52,604 nt of DNA, taken from Emticicia agri. Lineage in GTDB: Bacteria > Bacteroidota > Bacteroidia > Cytophagales > Spirosomataceae. Of this stretch, positions 25,495 to 33,268 are shown in pieces (within the stretch, counting starts at the first letter, position 1; every line of letters begins with the position of its first letter). The stretch covers positions 1 through 52,604 of the forward strand of contig CAMAQF010000019.1 in NCBI GenBank assembly GCA_945860265.1, read 5' to 3'. The notes beneath the pieces are model-generated. The model had not been told where the DNA came from, did not search any database, and saw only the letters and a list, made by a program, of their open reading frames with translations. Both the position numbers and the translations under genes were made by a program.

Positions 25495-26037
25495 ATGAGA
25501 AAACTCCAAATGGAAGAACTCAATCGCTTATCGGTTGAAGATTTTAAGGTAACCAATAAAAATAATTTTTGTATCATTTTGGATGATGTGAGAAGTATGA
25601 ATAATGTAGGCTCGGCATTTCGTACGGCCGATGCTTTTTTGGTAGAAAAGATATATTTGTGCGGCATAACGGCTACTCCTCCGCATCGAGAAATTGAAAA
25701 AACGGCTCTTGGTTCTACCGAATCAGTAGTTTGGGAACACAGAGAAAATGTAATTGATTTAGTGAAAGAAATGCAAGCAAACGGCTATAAAGTTTTGGCA
25801 GTTGAGCAAGTAGAAAATAGTTTAAAATTGAATAATTTTAAGCCAGAAACCAATCAAAAATATGCTTTTGTGTTCGGAAATGAGGTTTTTGGAGTAAACC
25901 AAGAAGTAGCAGAATTGGCCAATAATTGTTTAGAAATTCCACAATTTGGCACAAAACACTCACTAAACATATCAGTAACAGTAGGAATTATTTGCTGGGA
26001 TTTCATCAATAAACAATTATCAATTAACAATTATTGA
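25495..26037 (+). CDS. SpoU-type (TrmH family) RNA 2'-O-methyltransferase
   Basis: A 180-residue SPOUT methyltransferase acting on tRNA or rRNA ribose. The three SpoU motifs are present: motif 1 NVGSAFRTADAF (about 41-52), motif 2 FVFGNEVFGV (about 124-133), and motif 3 EIPQFGTKHSLNISVTVGI (about 147-165) that forms the knot. It lacks the N-terminal substrate-binding domain of RlmB. The final codons (KQLSINNY) lie inside an ATTGATAATTG repeat arm, so the C-terminus may have been extended by that repeat. Confidence 0.88.
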   Translation: MRKLQMEELNRLSVEDFKVTNKNNFCIILDDVRSMNNVGSAFRTADAFLVEKIYLCGITATPPHREIEKTALGSTESVVWEHRENVIDLVKEMQANGYKVLAVEQVENSLKLNNFKPETNQKYAFVFGNEVFGVNQEVAELANNCLEIPQFGTKHSLNISVTVGIICWDFINKQLSINNY

Positions 26038-26093
26038 CAAGCATATTTCTACACCTGAATGTAGCTAATAATTGATAATTATTAATTGATAAA
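26008..26093. repeat. ATTGATAATTG word-repeat palindrome between SpoU and pheS genes
   Basis: The left arm (26011-26036) repeats CAATTATCAATTAACAATTA. The right arm (26065-26092) repeats TAATTGATAATTATTAATTG. The arms are reverse complements and sit between the convergent genes, acting perhaps as a terminator for both. Confidence 0.6.
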
Positions 26094-26098
26094 TGAAA

Positions 26099-27133
26099 TT
26101 ACGCTCCCTCAAATTGTCTTAAAAATCTTACGTCATTCTCAAAGAAAAGGCGTAAATCCTTTACTCCGTAGCGAAGCATCGTGATACGCTCAATTCCCAT
26201 TCCGAAGGCAAAACCGGTATATTCTTCTGAATCAATTCCACTATTTTCTAAAACATTAGGGTCAACCATTCCCGAACCGGCAATTTCTACCCAGCCCGAA
26301 TGTTTACAAATATTACAACCTGAACCTTTGCATATAAAGCACGAAATATCAATTTCGGCACTTGGCTCAGTGAAAGGAAAATAACTTGGACGCAAACGAA
26401 TCTTAGTATCTTTATCAAACATTTCTTTAGCGAAATGATAAAGCGTATCTTTTAAGTCTTTAAAACTTACTTTTTTATCAACATAAAGTCCCTCAATTTG
26501 GTGAAACTGGCAGTGAGCTCTTGCTGAAATGGCCTCATTGCGGTACACTCGACCAATCATCAAAGAACGAATCGGCGGCTTTTTGTGTTCCATTAATCGC
26601 ACCTGTACGTTTGATGTATGCGTGCGTAGCAAAACATCATCTTTCTGAATATCTTTCTTTTCTACGAAGAATGTATCTTGCATTTCGCGGGCAGGATGGT
26701 CTTCTGGAAAATTTAGAGCAGTAAAATTGTACCAATCGGTTTCAATCTCTGGGCCGTCTTCGTGATTAAAACCCATGCGAGCAAAAATCTCTAACACTCG
26801 CTGCCGAGTAAGCGAAAGCGGGTGAATCGAACCAGAAAAATTTGGTTCAACGGGTAATGTCAAATCAAGTCCACTCACTTTAGAATCGCCAGCGTTTTGC
26901 TCAAGATTTTCTGTAAAATCTCTTAACCTTTGCTCCGTAAGGTTTTTGAGTTTATTGAGTTCTTGTCCAACTGCACGTTTCTGCTCATTGGCTACCGTTT
27001 TAAACTCTTCAAAAAGATCATTGAGTATTCCTTTTCGGCTAATATATTTAATCCGAAATTTTTCTAAGTCGTCCTTGCTATTGACCACAACAGCATCAAC
27101 TTCGCCTAATAATTCTTGAATCTTGTCTAACAC
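26099..27133 (-). CDS. pheS: Phenylalanyl-tRNA synthetase alpha subunit
   Basis: Catalytic subunit of the (alpha-beta)2 enzyme, 344 residues. An N-terminal coiled-coil region (about 1-85) precedes the class II core with HPLSLTRQRVLEIFARMGF, the motif 2 area LLRTHTSNVQVRLM and VYRNEAISARAHCQFHQIEG, a cysteine-rich stretch CFICKGSGCNICKHSG, and motif 3 GFAFGMGIERITMLRYG. The CxxC pairs are common in this subgroup. pheT is not in the window, so the subunits are encoded apart, as is usual in Bacteroidota. Confidence 0.96.
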   Translation of the reverse strand: MLDKIQELLGEVDAVVVNSKDDLEKFRIKYISRKGILNDLFEEFKTVANEQKRAVGQELNKLKNLTEQRLRDFTENLEQNAGDSKVSGLDLTLPVEPNFSGSIHPLSLTRQRVLEIFARMGFNHEDGPEIETDWYNFTALNFPEDHPAREMQDTFFVEKKDIQKDDVLLRTHTSNVQVRLMEHKKPPIRSLMIGRVYRNEAISARAHCQFHQIEGLYVDKKVSFKDLKDTLYHFAKEMFDKDTKIRLRPSYFPFTEPSAEIDISCFICKGSGCNICKHSGWVEIAGSGMVDPNVLENSGIDSEEYTGFAFGMGIERITMLRYGVKDLRLFFENDVRFLRQFEGA

Positions 27134-27385
27134 CGTATTACAGTTTAATAGATATAGCTACAAAGATATGAATAATGTCAGATTATGCCCTATTTTTACT
27201 TTGTAAATACTAAAAAGAATACCCGTAATAATATATATTTTATCAAGGGTTTTTATGCATTCTTGATAACGAAAATGATATAAGCAATTGAAAATCAATT
27301 ATTTGTATATTTTGTCACTTTTGACATAAACTTGAGTTTTGTCTATTCAAACACGAAATATTTTGACACTACGCCAATCTGCATA

Positions 27386-27720
27386 GTGACCAAAAGCATC
27401 GAACTTAAAAAGCAACAAATGAAGTTGCATTGCACCAATAAGCCTTTAAATATTCCCGTAAAAAAATTATGTGATTGGAAGGTGAATGAAATTATAACTT
27501 TGAGTTAAGCAAATAAATATATTTTAGCCAGAACATTAAAGCATTTTGAAGCCATTTTAGATGAAACTTTTTTCATCAGAATTCATAAATCGCACATTTT
27601 AAATATTTTGAACGGCAAAGTCTTGGATTTTCAGGCTAACAACAAAGCTGTAGTACTTGATGGAGGAAAAAAATAATATTTCTTGTAGAAAAGTTGCGGC
27701 TGTAATTGAGAAATTTGCGT
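27386..27720 (+). pseudogene. Decayed LytTR-domain regulator
   Basis: One frame (possible starts GTG 27386 or ATG 27419) reads NIPVKKLCDWKVNEIITLS, a TAA at 27506-27508, then in the same frame YILARTLKHFEAILDETF, FIRIHKSHILNILNGK and AVVLDGG to a TAA at 27674. After a one-base shift at the A-run near 27668-27673 the reading continues ISCRKVAAVIEKF. This is the LytTR DNA-binding pattern (RTLKxxE, FxRIHKSxxxN, SRRK). The gene has one in-frame stop and one frameshift, with no receiver domain before it. The rest of the 27134-27858 spacer shows no other gene. Confidence 0.68.
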
Positions 27721-27858
27721 TTTATAATAAGTGGAAATTTGATACCCATGAGGCAATTTCAAATAAAGATTATTGGTATTATACTCTTATCATAATAAAT
27801 TTTAGTGCTTAGGTTATTAATAAAGCAACTGTCTTTTGGCAAAATACTTTATTCTTTT

Positions 27859-28620
27859 CTACTCCACAATTCTATACAAACTTTTAGCTCTTACTCGTGA
27901 AATTGCATTAAAATGCCACCATTCGGTTTCAATTTGCATAAAACCTACGCTCGTCATGGCTTCACGCAATACTATTCGATTTGCTACTTGCTCTTCGCTT
28001 AGTTTGCCTTCTTTTAGCATTTCATTTTCTAAACGAGGATATGCTAAATCACCAAAAAAATCAAATATTGTACCCATATCAAGTGGCTTTTTATTTATTA
28101 GGTCATAAACAGTTAGGTCAACGGCCGAGCCAAAATTATGAATCGAGGCAATAGTTGGATTTGCCACAAAATCTTCTCTTTTTTGGGGAGGAATACTATC
28201 CAATAAATTCCAAAGTGTATGCTGAACATTCAGCGGGCGTGCAGCATCGTACACCAATAATCTATAATTAGGGTATTTTTCTTGTAAAACTTTGTTGGCT
28301 TTTACAAGCATTTGGGCGGGTTTAACTTGCATGTAAGCAAGAGTCAAATCGCCATAAACATCAGTTTTTACAAAATTATCAGTCGTAGAATATTTCAAAT
28401 CAACCATGATAGTCGAATCAAGGCTTTGAATATCAACCAAACCTTGCTCAATCATTCGTTGCTCCACTTCGGAAATTATTGGTTGCTCAATTATTATTAC
28501 GCTGTCTTTTTTAGAAAGTATCGAGTCTATCTTTTTGCTTTGATCAGCTTTTTCTGTTTGGCAACTCCAAACTCCTAATAATAATATATGTAAAAGAAAA
28601 ATTCTATGTGAAAGTATCAT
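27859..28620 (-). CDS. VanX-type D-alanyl-D-alanine dipeptidase, lipoprotein
   Basis: Zinc dipeptidase (M15D) that splits D-Ala-D-Ala. The 253-residue protein has a lipobox GVWSC with Cys20. The active-site residues are all present: Arg128 in DAARP, His161 and Asp168 in SIHNFGSAVDLT, and Glu233 and His236 in EWWHF. Because it is a lipoprotein and stands alone, recycling of cell-wall peptides in the periplasm is more likely than vancomycin resistance. Confidence 0.9.
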   Translation of the reverse strand: MILSHRIFLLHILLLGVWSCQTEKADQSKKIDSILSKKDSVIIIEQPIISEVEQRMIEQGLVDIQSLDSTIMVDLKYSTTDNFVKTDVYGDLTLAYMQVKPAQMLVKANKVLQEKYPNYRLLVYDAARPLNVQHTLWNLLDSIPPQKREDFVANPTIASIHNFGSAVDLTVYDLINKKPLDMGTIFDFFGDLAYPRLENEMLKEGKLSEEQVANRIVLREAMTSVGFMQIETEWWHFNAISRVRAKSLYRIVE

Positions 28621-28727
28621 TTTAGACTTTTTTTCGGTGTTGTCGAATCAAATTTTAGGTTAAAAATCAAAAAAATCGTGGTTTATCCTTAAATTAGCCA
28701 CAAATCTAAACTTAAACCATCAAATTT

Positions 28728-29963
28728 ATGGCATTAAACTATATTTGGGTAGCTTTTTTTCTGGTTGCATTTGTAGTTGCATTATTCAAACTCATCTTTT
28801 TGGGCGATACTGAGATTTTCAAAATTATCGTCGAAGGAATGTTCGATTCCTCAAAAATCGCCGTGATGGATATTGCCTTGCCACTCGCAGGTGTAATGAC
28901 TTTTTTCTTGGGAATTCTGAAAATTGGCGAGGAAGCAGGCGTAATTCGCCGAATGGCTCGCATCATTGCTCCTTTTTTTAGTAAACTCTTTCCAGAAGTA
29001 CCAAAAGACCACCCAGCGAATGGACAAATGATTATGAATTTTTCGGCCAATATGCTCGGCCTTGACAATGCTGCTACGCCTTTTGGCTTAAGTGCGATGC
29101 AAAGTTTGCAAGAACTAAATCCGAGTAAAGATACGGCTTCAAACGCTCAAATTATGTTTATGGTGCTGCACAGTGCGGGGCCAGTGCTTATTCCAATCAG
29201 TATTATGGCTCAACGTGCTATCTATAACGCCGCCGACCCTGCAGATATTTTTATTCCTGCCTTGATTTCAGTTTATGTGGCTACGCTGACAGGAATGCTT
29301 TTTGTAGGAATTAAGCAACGTATCAATTTCTTCGATAAAACGTTACTTTCGTGGCTTTTAGGACTTACAGGCTTCATAGGTTTTGTACTTTGGTACTTTT
29401 CCCGCTTACCAAAAGAAGAAATAGAAGTAACATCGAAAGTGGTCAGCAATATGATTTTGTTTGTTTTTATTGTAGGTTTTATTGGAGGAGCTATTTACAA
29501 AAAGGTCAATATTTTTCCTGCATTTATTGAAGGTGCAAAATTAGGTTTTGAAACATCAATCAAAGTGATTCCCTACTTGGTGGGGTTGTTGGTTGCTATT
29601 GGTGCGTTTAGAAATTCGGGAGCTTTGACTTATATTGTAGAAGCACTAAAATGGATTTTCAGCTTGACAGGCATGAACACTGATTTTACGGATGCACTTC
29701 CAACTGCCTTAATGCACCCATTGAGTGGTAGCGGCTCAAGAGCCATGATGATTGATTCGATGAAAACTTTTGGTGCTGACTCATTCGTAGGGCGTTTGTC
29801 TTGTGTATTCCAGGCTTGTTCAGATACGATTCTATATGTTTTGGCCTTATATTTTGGCTCAGTAAATATCAAAAATACCCGTTATACGCTCGTAGCCGGA
29901 CTTTTGGCCGATTTAGCTGGTGTAATAACGGCAATCATTGTTTCTTATATTTTCTTTTATTGA
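28728..29963 (+). CDS. SpmA-SpmB fusion, nucleoside-recognition (Gate) domain membrane protein
   Basis: A 411-residue integral membrane protein with about ten hydrophobic segments. Residues about 1-200 resemble SpmA (FSANMLGLDNAATPFGL) and about 230-411 resemble SpmB (PTALMHPLSGSGSRAMM, SFVGRLSCVFQACSDTILYV). In spore-formers SpmA and SpmB are separate proteins needed for core dehydration. The fused form in non-sporing Bacteroidota has no assigned function, and transport of a small molecule is the usual guess. A possible terminator hairpin follows at 29974. Confidence 0.88.
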   Translation: MALNYIWVAFFLVAFVVALFKLIFLGDTEIFKIIVEGMFDSSKIAVMDIALPLAGVMTFFLGILKIGEEAGVIRRMARIIAPFFSKLFPEVPKDHPANGQMIMNFSANMLGLDNAATPFGLSAMQSLQELNPSKDTASNAQIMFMVLHSAGPVLIPISIMAQRAIYNAADPADIFIPALISVYVATLTGMLFVGIKQRINFFDKTLLSWLLGLTGFIGFVLWYFSRLPKEEIEVTSKVVSNMILFVFIVGFIGGAIYKKVNIFPAFIEGAKLGFETSIKVIPYLVGLLVAIGAFRNSGALTYIVEALKWIFSLTGMNTDFTDALPTALMHPLSGSGSRAMMIDSMKTFGADSFVGRLSCVFQACSDTILYVLALYFGSVNIKNTRYTLVAGLLADLAGVITAIIVSYIFFY

Positions 29964-29973
29964 TTTCAATTAA

Positions 29974-30016
29974 CCGTGGCACACCCATTTATCTATCATA
30001 ACATGGTGTGCCACGG
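29974..30016. terminator. Hairpin after the SpmAB gene
   Basis: CCGTGGCACACC (29974-29985) and GGTGTGCCACGG (30005-30016) form a perfect 12-base stem with a 19-base loop. There is no strong T run after it, so it may be a REP-like element instead. Confidence 0.5.
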
Positions 30017-30110
30017 AAATGAAATAAAGACAATCTTAAAGATAATAGGCATATAAACAATATTGTTTTTGCCGATTAACAAACAGGATAAAGTAGATAC
30101 TATTCGTTTG

Positions 30111-30118
30111 TACTTTTG
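30111..30118 (+). promoter_or_regulatory. Candidate -7 promoter element before the small membrane peptide
   Basis: TACTTTTG fits TAnnTTTG and lies 78 bases before the ATG of the 29-residue frame. A TTTG just before it (30107-30110) is too close to be the -33 element. Confidence 0.4.
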
Positions 30119-30196
30119 TTTAAGAAAATAAATTTCAATATCCTTTCAACCTTTTGATGATAATCTGAATCATTAGATAAAAAGGCAAAAAAGACT

Positions 30197-30286
30197 ATGA
30201 AAAAATTATTCTACGAACATCGCGACGAACTTCTGTTTGTATCAATCTTTATAGTTATTGTAGCCATTAATGCGTGCAAAGTATAA
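30197..30286 (+). CDS. 29-residue single-pass membrane peptide
   Basis: The frame MKKLFYEHRDELLFVSIFIV... encodes a charged head (residues 1-11), one hydrophobic helix (about 12-25, LLFVSIFIVIVAINA) and a short CKV tail. A promoter-like TAnnTTTG lies upstream and an intrinsic terminator 18 bases after the stop, so it could be its own transcription unit. The peptide matches no family I recognise. Its Cys may be incidental. Confidence 0.5.
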   Translation: MKKLFYEHRDELLFVSIFIVIVAINACKV

Positions 30287-30303
30287 CATAAAACTGCCTT
30301 TTT

Positions 30304-30326
30304 CCTTTTTGGCAAAAAGGTGTTTT
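30304..30326 (+). terminator. Intrinsic terminator after the small peptide
   Basis: CCTTTTTGGCAAAAAGG (30304-30320) is a perfect 7-base stem with a 3-base loop, followed by a T-rich run. Confidence 0.7.
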
Positions 30327-30392
30327 TATATTTAACAGCAATACGGTAAAAAAGCATTTCCTTTTCAGAAAATACTTTTAGTTTTTTTTAAA

Positions 30393-31946
30393 TCAGTTTT
30401 TTCCACCTAAATACTTACTTTCAAGTATTTTCTTTAATCCATCAAATTTTACAGGAGTTTTTTGATATTGATAGGTAGTGCGTAAGGATTGTGTACGATT
30501 ATTATCACCCATTGCCACATCAACATCATCCATCATAAACTGACTTGGATGTTCGTACCCACAAGCAAGACAAATATCCAAAATCTCTTTTGTGAGTGTC
30601 TTTACATAATTATAAAAACGCTCGCTCTTTAGAGTGGGGTCAATACCTCCTTGTAACCATTTATTCTGTGTAGCCACTCCACTTGGACAACGGTTCGTGT
30701 GACAGATTTGTGCCTGAATACAACCAATGGAAAGCATTGGTTCACGTGCCACATTTATTACATCGACTCCCATAGCAAAAGCCATAACGGCGGTATCGGG
30801 CAATCCGAGTTTACCAGAGCCAATGAATGTAAGTTTATCAGTCAATTCTCTTTTTTGAAAAATTCTATAAACCGATGAAAAAGCATACACAAAAGGCAAC
30901 GAAACGTGGTCGGCAAAACTCGGTGGTGCAGCACCCGTGCCACCTTCTCCGCCATCAATGGTAATAAAATCAGGGCCTTTACCAGTTTTTTTCATTAAAT
31001 CAGCTAATTCCTCCCACATTTCAAGTTTCCCGACTGCTGATTTTATACCCACAGGCAAGCCCGTGGCACTTGCCATTTGCTCAATAAAATCGACCATTTC
31101 CTTAATATTAGAAAACGCACTGTGATACGCTGGCGAAATCACATCTTTTCCCATCGGAACGTGGCGTATCTCGGCCAATTCTTTTGTCAGTTTTGAAGCT
31201 GGCAAAACTCCCCCTTTCCCAGGCTTTGCACCTTGCGAAAGTTTCAGTTCAATCATTTTAATGCAAGGATTGTCTTGGCAAAGTTTTACCAACTTTTGCA
31301 TGACAAAATTCCCTTGATCATCTCTGATTCCAAAATAAGCTGTGCCAATATTAAGGACTACATCAGCACCATTTTTATGGTAAGGAGAAAGTCCACCTTC
31401 GCCAGTATTATGATAACAACCAAACTTTGCAGCACCTTTATTCATTGAGTCAATAGCAGCCGCGGAAAGCGAGCCGTAGCTCATTCCAGAAATATTAACA
31501 ACCGATTTTGGCAAGAATGGTTTTTTTCGATGATGATATTCTCCGATTACTTTCGCCGATGGACAAATGTATGGATTTGCTACATTTGGATGGTCTTTAG
31601 GCAATTTAAAAGGCAACATCGAAGGTTTTATAAAATTATAACCCGCACTATACATATCTTGGTCAGTGCCAAAACCTTGAAAGTTATTTTCTTTTTTTGC
31701 AGAAGCGTAAATCCAAGAGCGTTGACGGCGATTGAAAGGTAATTCTTCTCGGTTATTGGCCACTATATATTGGCGTAACTCTGGCCCAACACTTTCGATA
31801 AAATAACGCAAATGCCCAACAATAGGAAAATTATGCTGAATTGTGTGTCTTTTTTGAAGAATATCTTTTAAAAAAAGTAAAATAAAAAAGATAAGAATAT
31901 AAGCCCACCAAGCTAAATTATTAAAAAACGCTAAGATTGATTCCAT
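30393..31946 (-). CDS. Membrane-anchored FMN-binding glutamate-synthase-like protein
   Basis: A 517-residue protein homologous to the central FMN domain of glutamate synthase (GltB). One membrane segment (about 8-27) precedes the TIM barrel, with SGMSYGSLSAAAI, HNTGEGGLSPYHK, IELKLSQGAKPGKGG, ITIDGGEGGTGAAP and the FMN region IGSGKLGLPDTAVMAFAMG. The spacing C-x5-C-x4-C in CIQAQICHTNRCPSGVATQ matches the 3Fe-4S cluster ligands of GltB. The amidotransferase domain and the FAD partner are missing. Family members are called FMN-binding glutamate synthase family proteins; their reaction is not known. Confidence 0.87.
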   Translation of the reverse strand: MESILAFFNNLAWWAYILIFFILLFLKDILQKRHTIQHNFPIVGHLRYFIESVGPELRQYIVANNREELPFNRRQRSWIYASAKKENNFQGFGTDQDMYSAGYNFIKPSMLPFKLPKDHPNVANPYICPSAKVIGEYHHRKKPFLPKSVVNISGMSYGSLSAAAIDSMNKGAAKFGCYHNTGEGGLSPYHKNGADVVLNIGTAYFGIRDDQGNFVMQKLVKLCQDNPCIKMIELKLSQGAKPGKGGVLPASKLTKELAEIRHVPMGKDVISPAYHSAFSNIKEMVDFIEQMASATGLPVGIKSAVGKLEMWEELADLMKKTGKGPDFITIDGGEGGTGAAPPSFADHVSLPFVYAFSSVYRIFQKRELTDKLTFIGSGKLGLPDTAVMAFAMGVDVINVAREPMLSIGCIQAQICHTNRCPSGVATQNKWLQGGIDPTLKSERFYNYVKTLTKEILDICLACGYEHPSQFMMDDVDVAMGDNNRTQSLRTTYQYQKTPVKFDGLKKILESKYLGGKN

Positions 31947-32008
31947 ACAGATACAAAAATTGGATGTTGATGCGGCAAGATAAAAGGATATTTCAATTCA
32001 ACCATTTT

Positions 32009-32031
32009 GTAGGACAGGTTTTAAACCTGTC
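32009..32031. repeat. REP-like hairpin GTAGGACAGGTTT
   Basis: GACAGGTTT and AAACCTGTC (32013-32031) form a 9-base stem, preceded by GTAG. An inverted sister copy lies at 32128-32150. Confidence 0.6.
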
Positions 32032-32120
32032 AGTCATATAAAATATAAAAAAAAAGCCCTGTGTCCTTTTCGGTCAAGTCGAAAGCCATATTTATTTTCA
32101 ACCTATCAATTGTTTAATAT

Positions 32121-32150
32121 AAAAAAAGGCAGGTTGAAAACCTGCCCTAC
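32121..32150 (-). terminator. Terminator of the nucleotidyltransferase gene
   Basis: GGCAGGTT (32128-32135) and AACCTGCC (32139-32146) form the stem. On the minus strand it is followed by seven T (32127-32121), 5 bases past the stop codon plus spacer. With the copy at 32009-32031 it forms an inverted REP doublet sharing the GTAGGRCAGGTTT word. Confidence 0.85.
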
Positions 32151-32155
32151 GATTA

Positions 32156-33037
32156 TTAATAGAGTTTCGACAATTTCTGTAATGCTAACATCACAGTTGG
32201 CTTGTCTTCTGGGTAGGTTACACCAAACCACTCTGACTCGTTTGAGAACACTTTACATTTTCCTAAGCCATTCTGAATCAAATAAGTCATTACAGTTGGA
32301 ATATAAAATTCTGCTTTTGGTGAGTCGATATTTTTTATCGAATATTCCTTAAACATTTCATTGATTACTGGAAATACATTTGGCATAAAACCCCAGAAAT
32401 TCATTGAAACTGGCGTATTTTCTGATAAAGCTGTTAAAATACCACCCTCTTCAAATACAATCAAATTATCAGTTTGGCGATAAATTTTTGTACGCTCCGT
32501 CACTACCTCCAAATAACCATTTTCATCAACCTCGCAAACCCCTCTTGAAACCGAACCATTTTCTGATAATGTATTCTTGATTTGATAGCCCACCATTGCA
32601 TGACAATTATCGTCGGTATTATTAGTCAAGAAATCGGCCATGATTTTAAAACCTTCATAGCCATAAAAATCATCGGCATTGATAACAGCAAAAGGCGTAT
32701 TGGTTTGTTCCCAAGCACAAAGCACTGCATGTCCAGTTCCCCAAGGCTTGGTACGTTCCACCGTTCCGAGTTCGGGAGCAACGTATTTTTGTACACCTTG
32801 AATCGCAAAATCATAGTCGATTTTTCCGGCCAATTTTGGCCCAAATATTTCTTCAAAATCTGCTTTTAATTCTTCTCTAATGATGAAAACGATTTTTCCA
32901 AAACCTGCCTTAATGGCATCGTGAAGCGAATAATCAATGATAGTTTCGCCGTTTGGGCCGAATTTATCTAATTGTTTGATGCCACCGTAGCGACTGCCCA
33001 TACCTGCGGCTAAAATAAGAAGTGTTGGTTTTGACAT
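32156..33037 (-). CDS. Sugar nucleotidyltransferase
   Basis: A 293-residue NTP-transferase of the GlmU/RmlA N-terminal fold. The signature LILAAGMGSRYGGIKQLDKFG (about 6-26) binds the nucleotide, PWGTGHAVLCAW follows, and INADDFYG supplies the metal-binding Asp. It likely joins a sugar-1-phosphate to UTP or another NTP. The sugar cannot be told. It has its own terminator and no neighbouring sugar genes. Confidence 0.85.
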   Translation of the reverse strand: MSKPTLLILAAGMGSRYGGIKQLDKFGPNGETIIDYSLHDAIKAGFGKIVFIIREELKADFEEIFGPKLAGKIDYDFAIQGVQKYVAPELGTVERTKPWGTGHAVLCAWEQTNTPFAVINADDFYGYEGFKIMADFLTNNTDDNCHAMVGYQIKNTLSENGSVSRGVCEVDENGYLEVVTERTKIYRQTDNLIVFEEGGILTALSENTPVSMNFWGFMPNVFPVINEMFKEYSIKNIDSPKAEFYIPTVMTYLIQNGLGKCKVFSNESEWFGVTYPEDKPTVMLALQKLSKLY

Positions 33038-33237
33038 GTAATGATTGTATTTTTTTGAAAGTCAGTTCAATTTTTATTCTAAATAATTTGATAAAACGCT
33101 TAACTTTATGAAACATTAATTATTTTTTTGGAAATTAGTCCATAGGTTATTCAATTTCTCGACAAATTTACAAAACACTTTTCGGACTGTCAGAAAAACT
33201 TTGATTAATAATAATTTTTAAATCTACACTTAATTTT

Positions 33238-33245
33238 TAATTTTG
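33238..33245 (+). promoter_or_regulatory. Candidate promoter of the PA14/azurin operon
   Basis: TAATTTTG fits TAnnTTTG and lies 23 bases before the ATG at 33269, leaving a very short leader. A TTTT at 33215-33218 is at about the right distance for a weak -33 element. Confidence 0.42.
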
Positions 33246-33268
33246 TTTAACATCTAATCAATCTGACT

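Noticed and set aside
27859..28620. VanX as part of a vancomycin-resistance operon
   Set aside because: No vanH, vanA-type ligase or VanRS genes are adjacent; the protein is a lone lipoprotein. The VanZ-like gene is 23 kb away.
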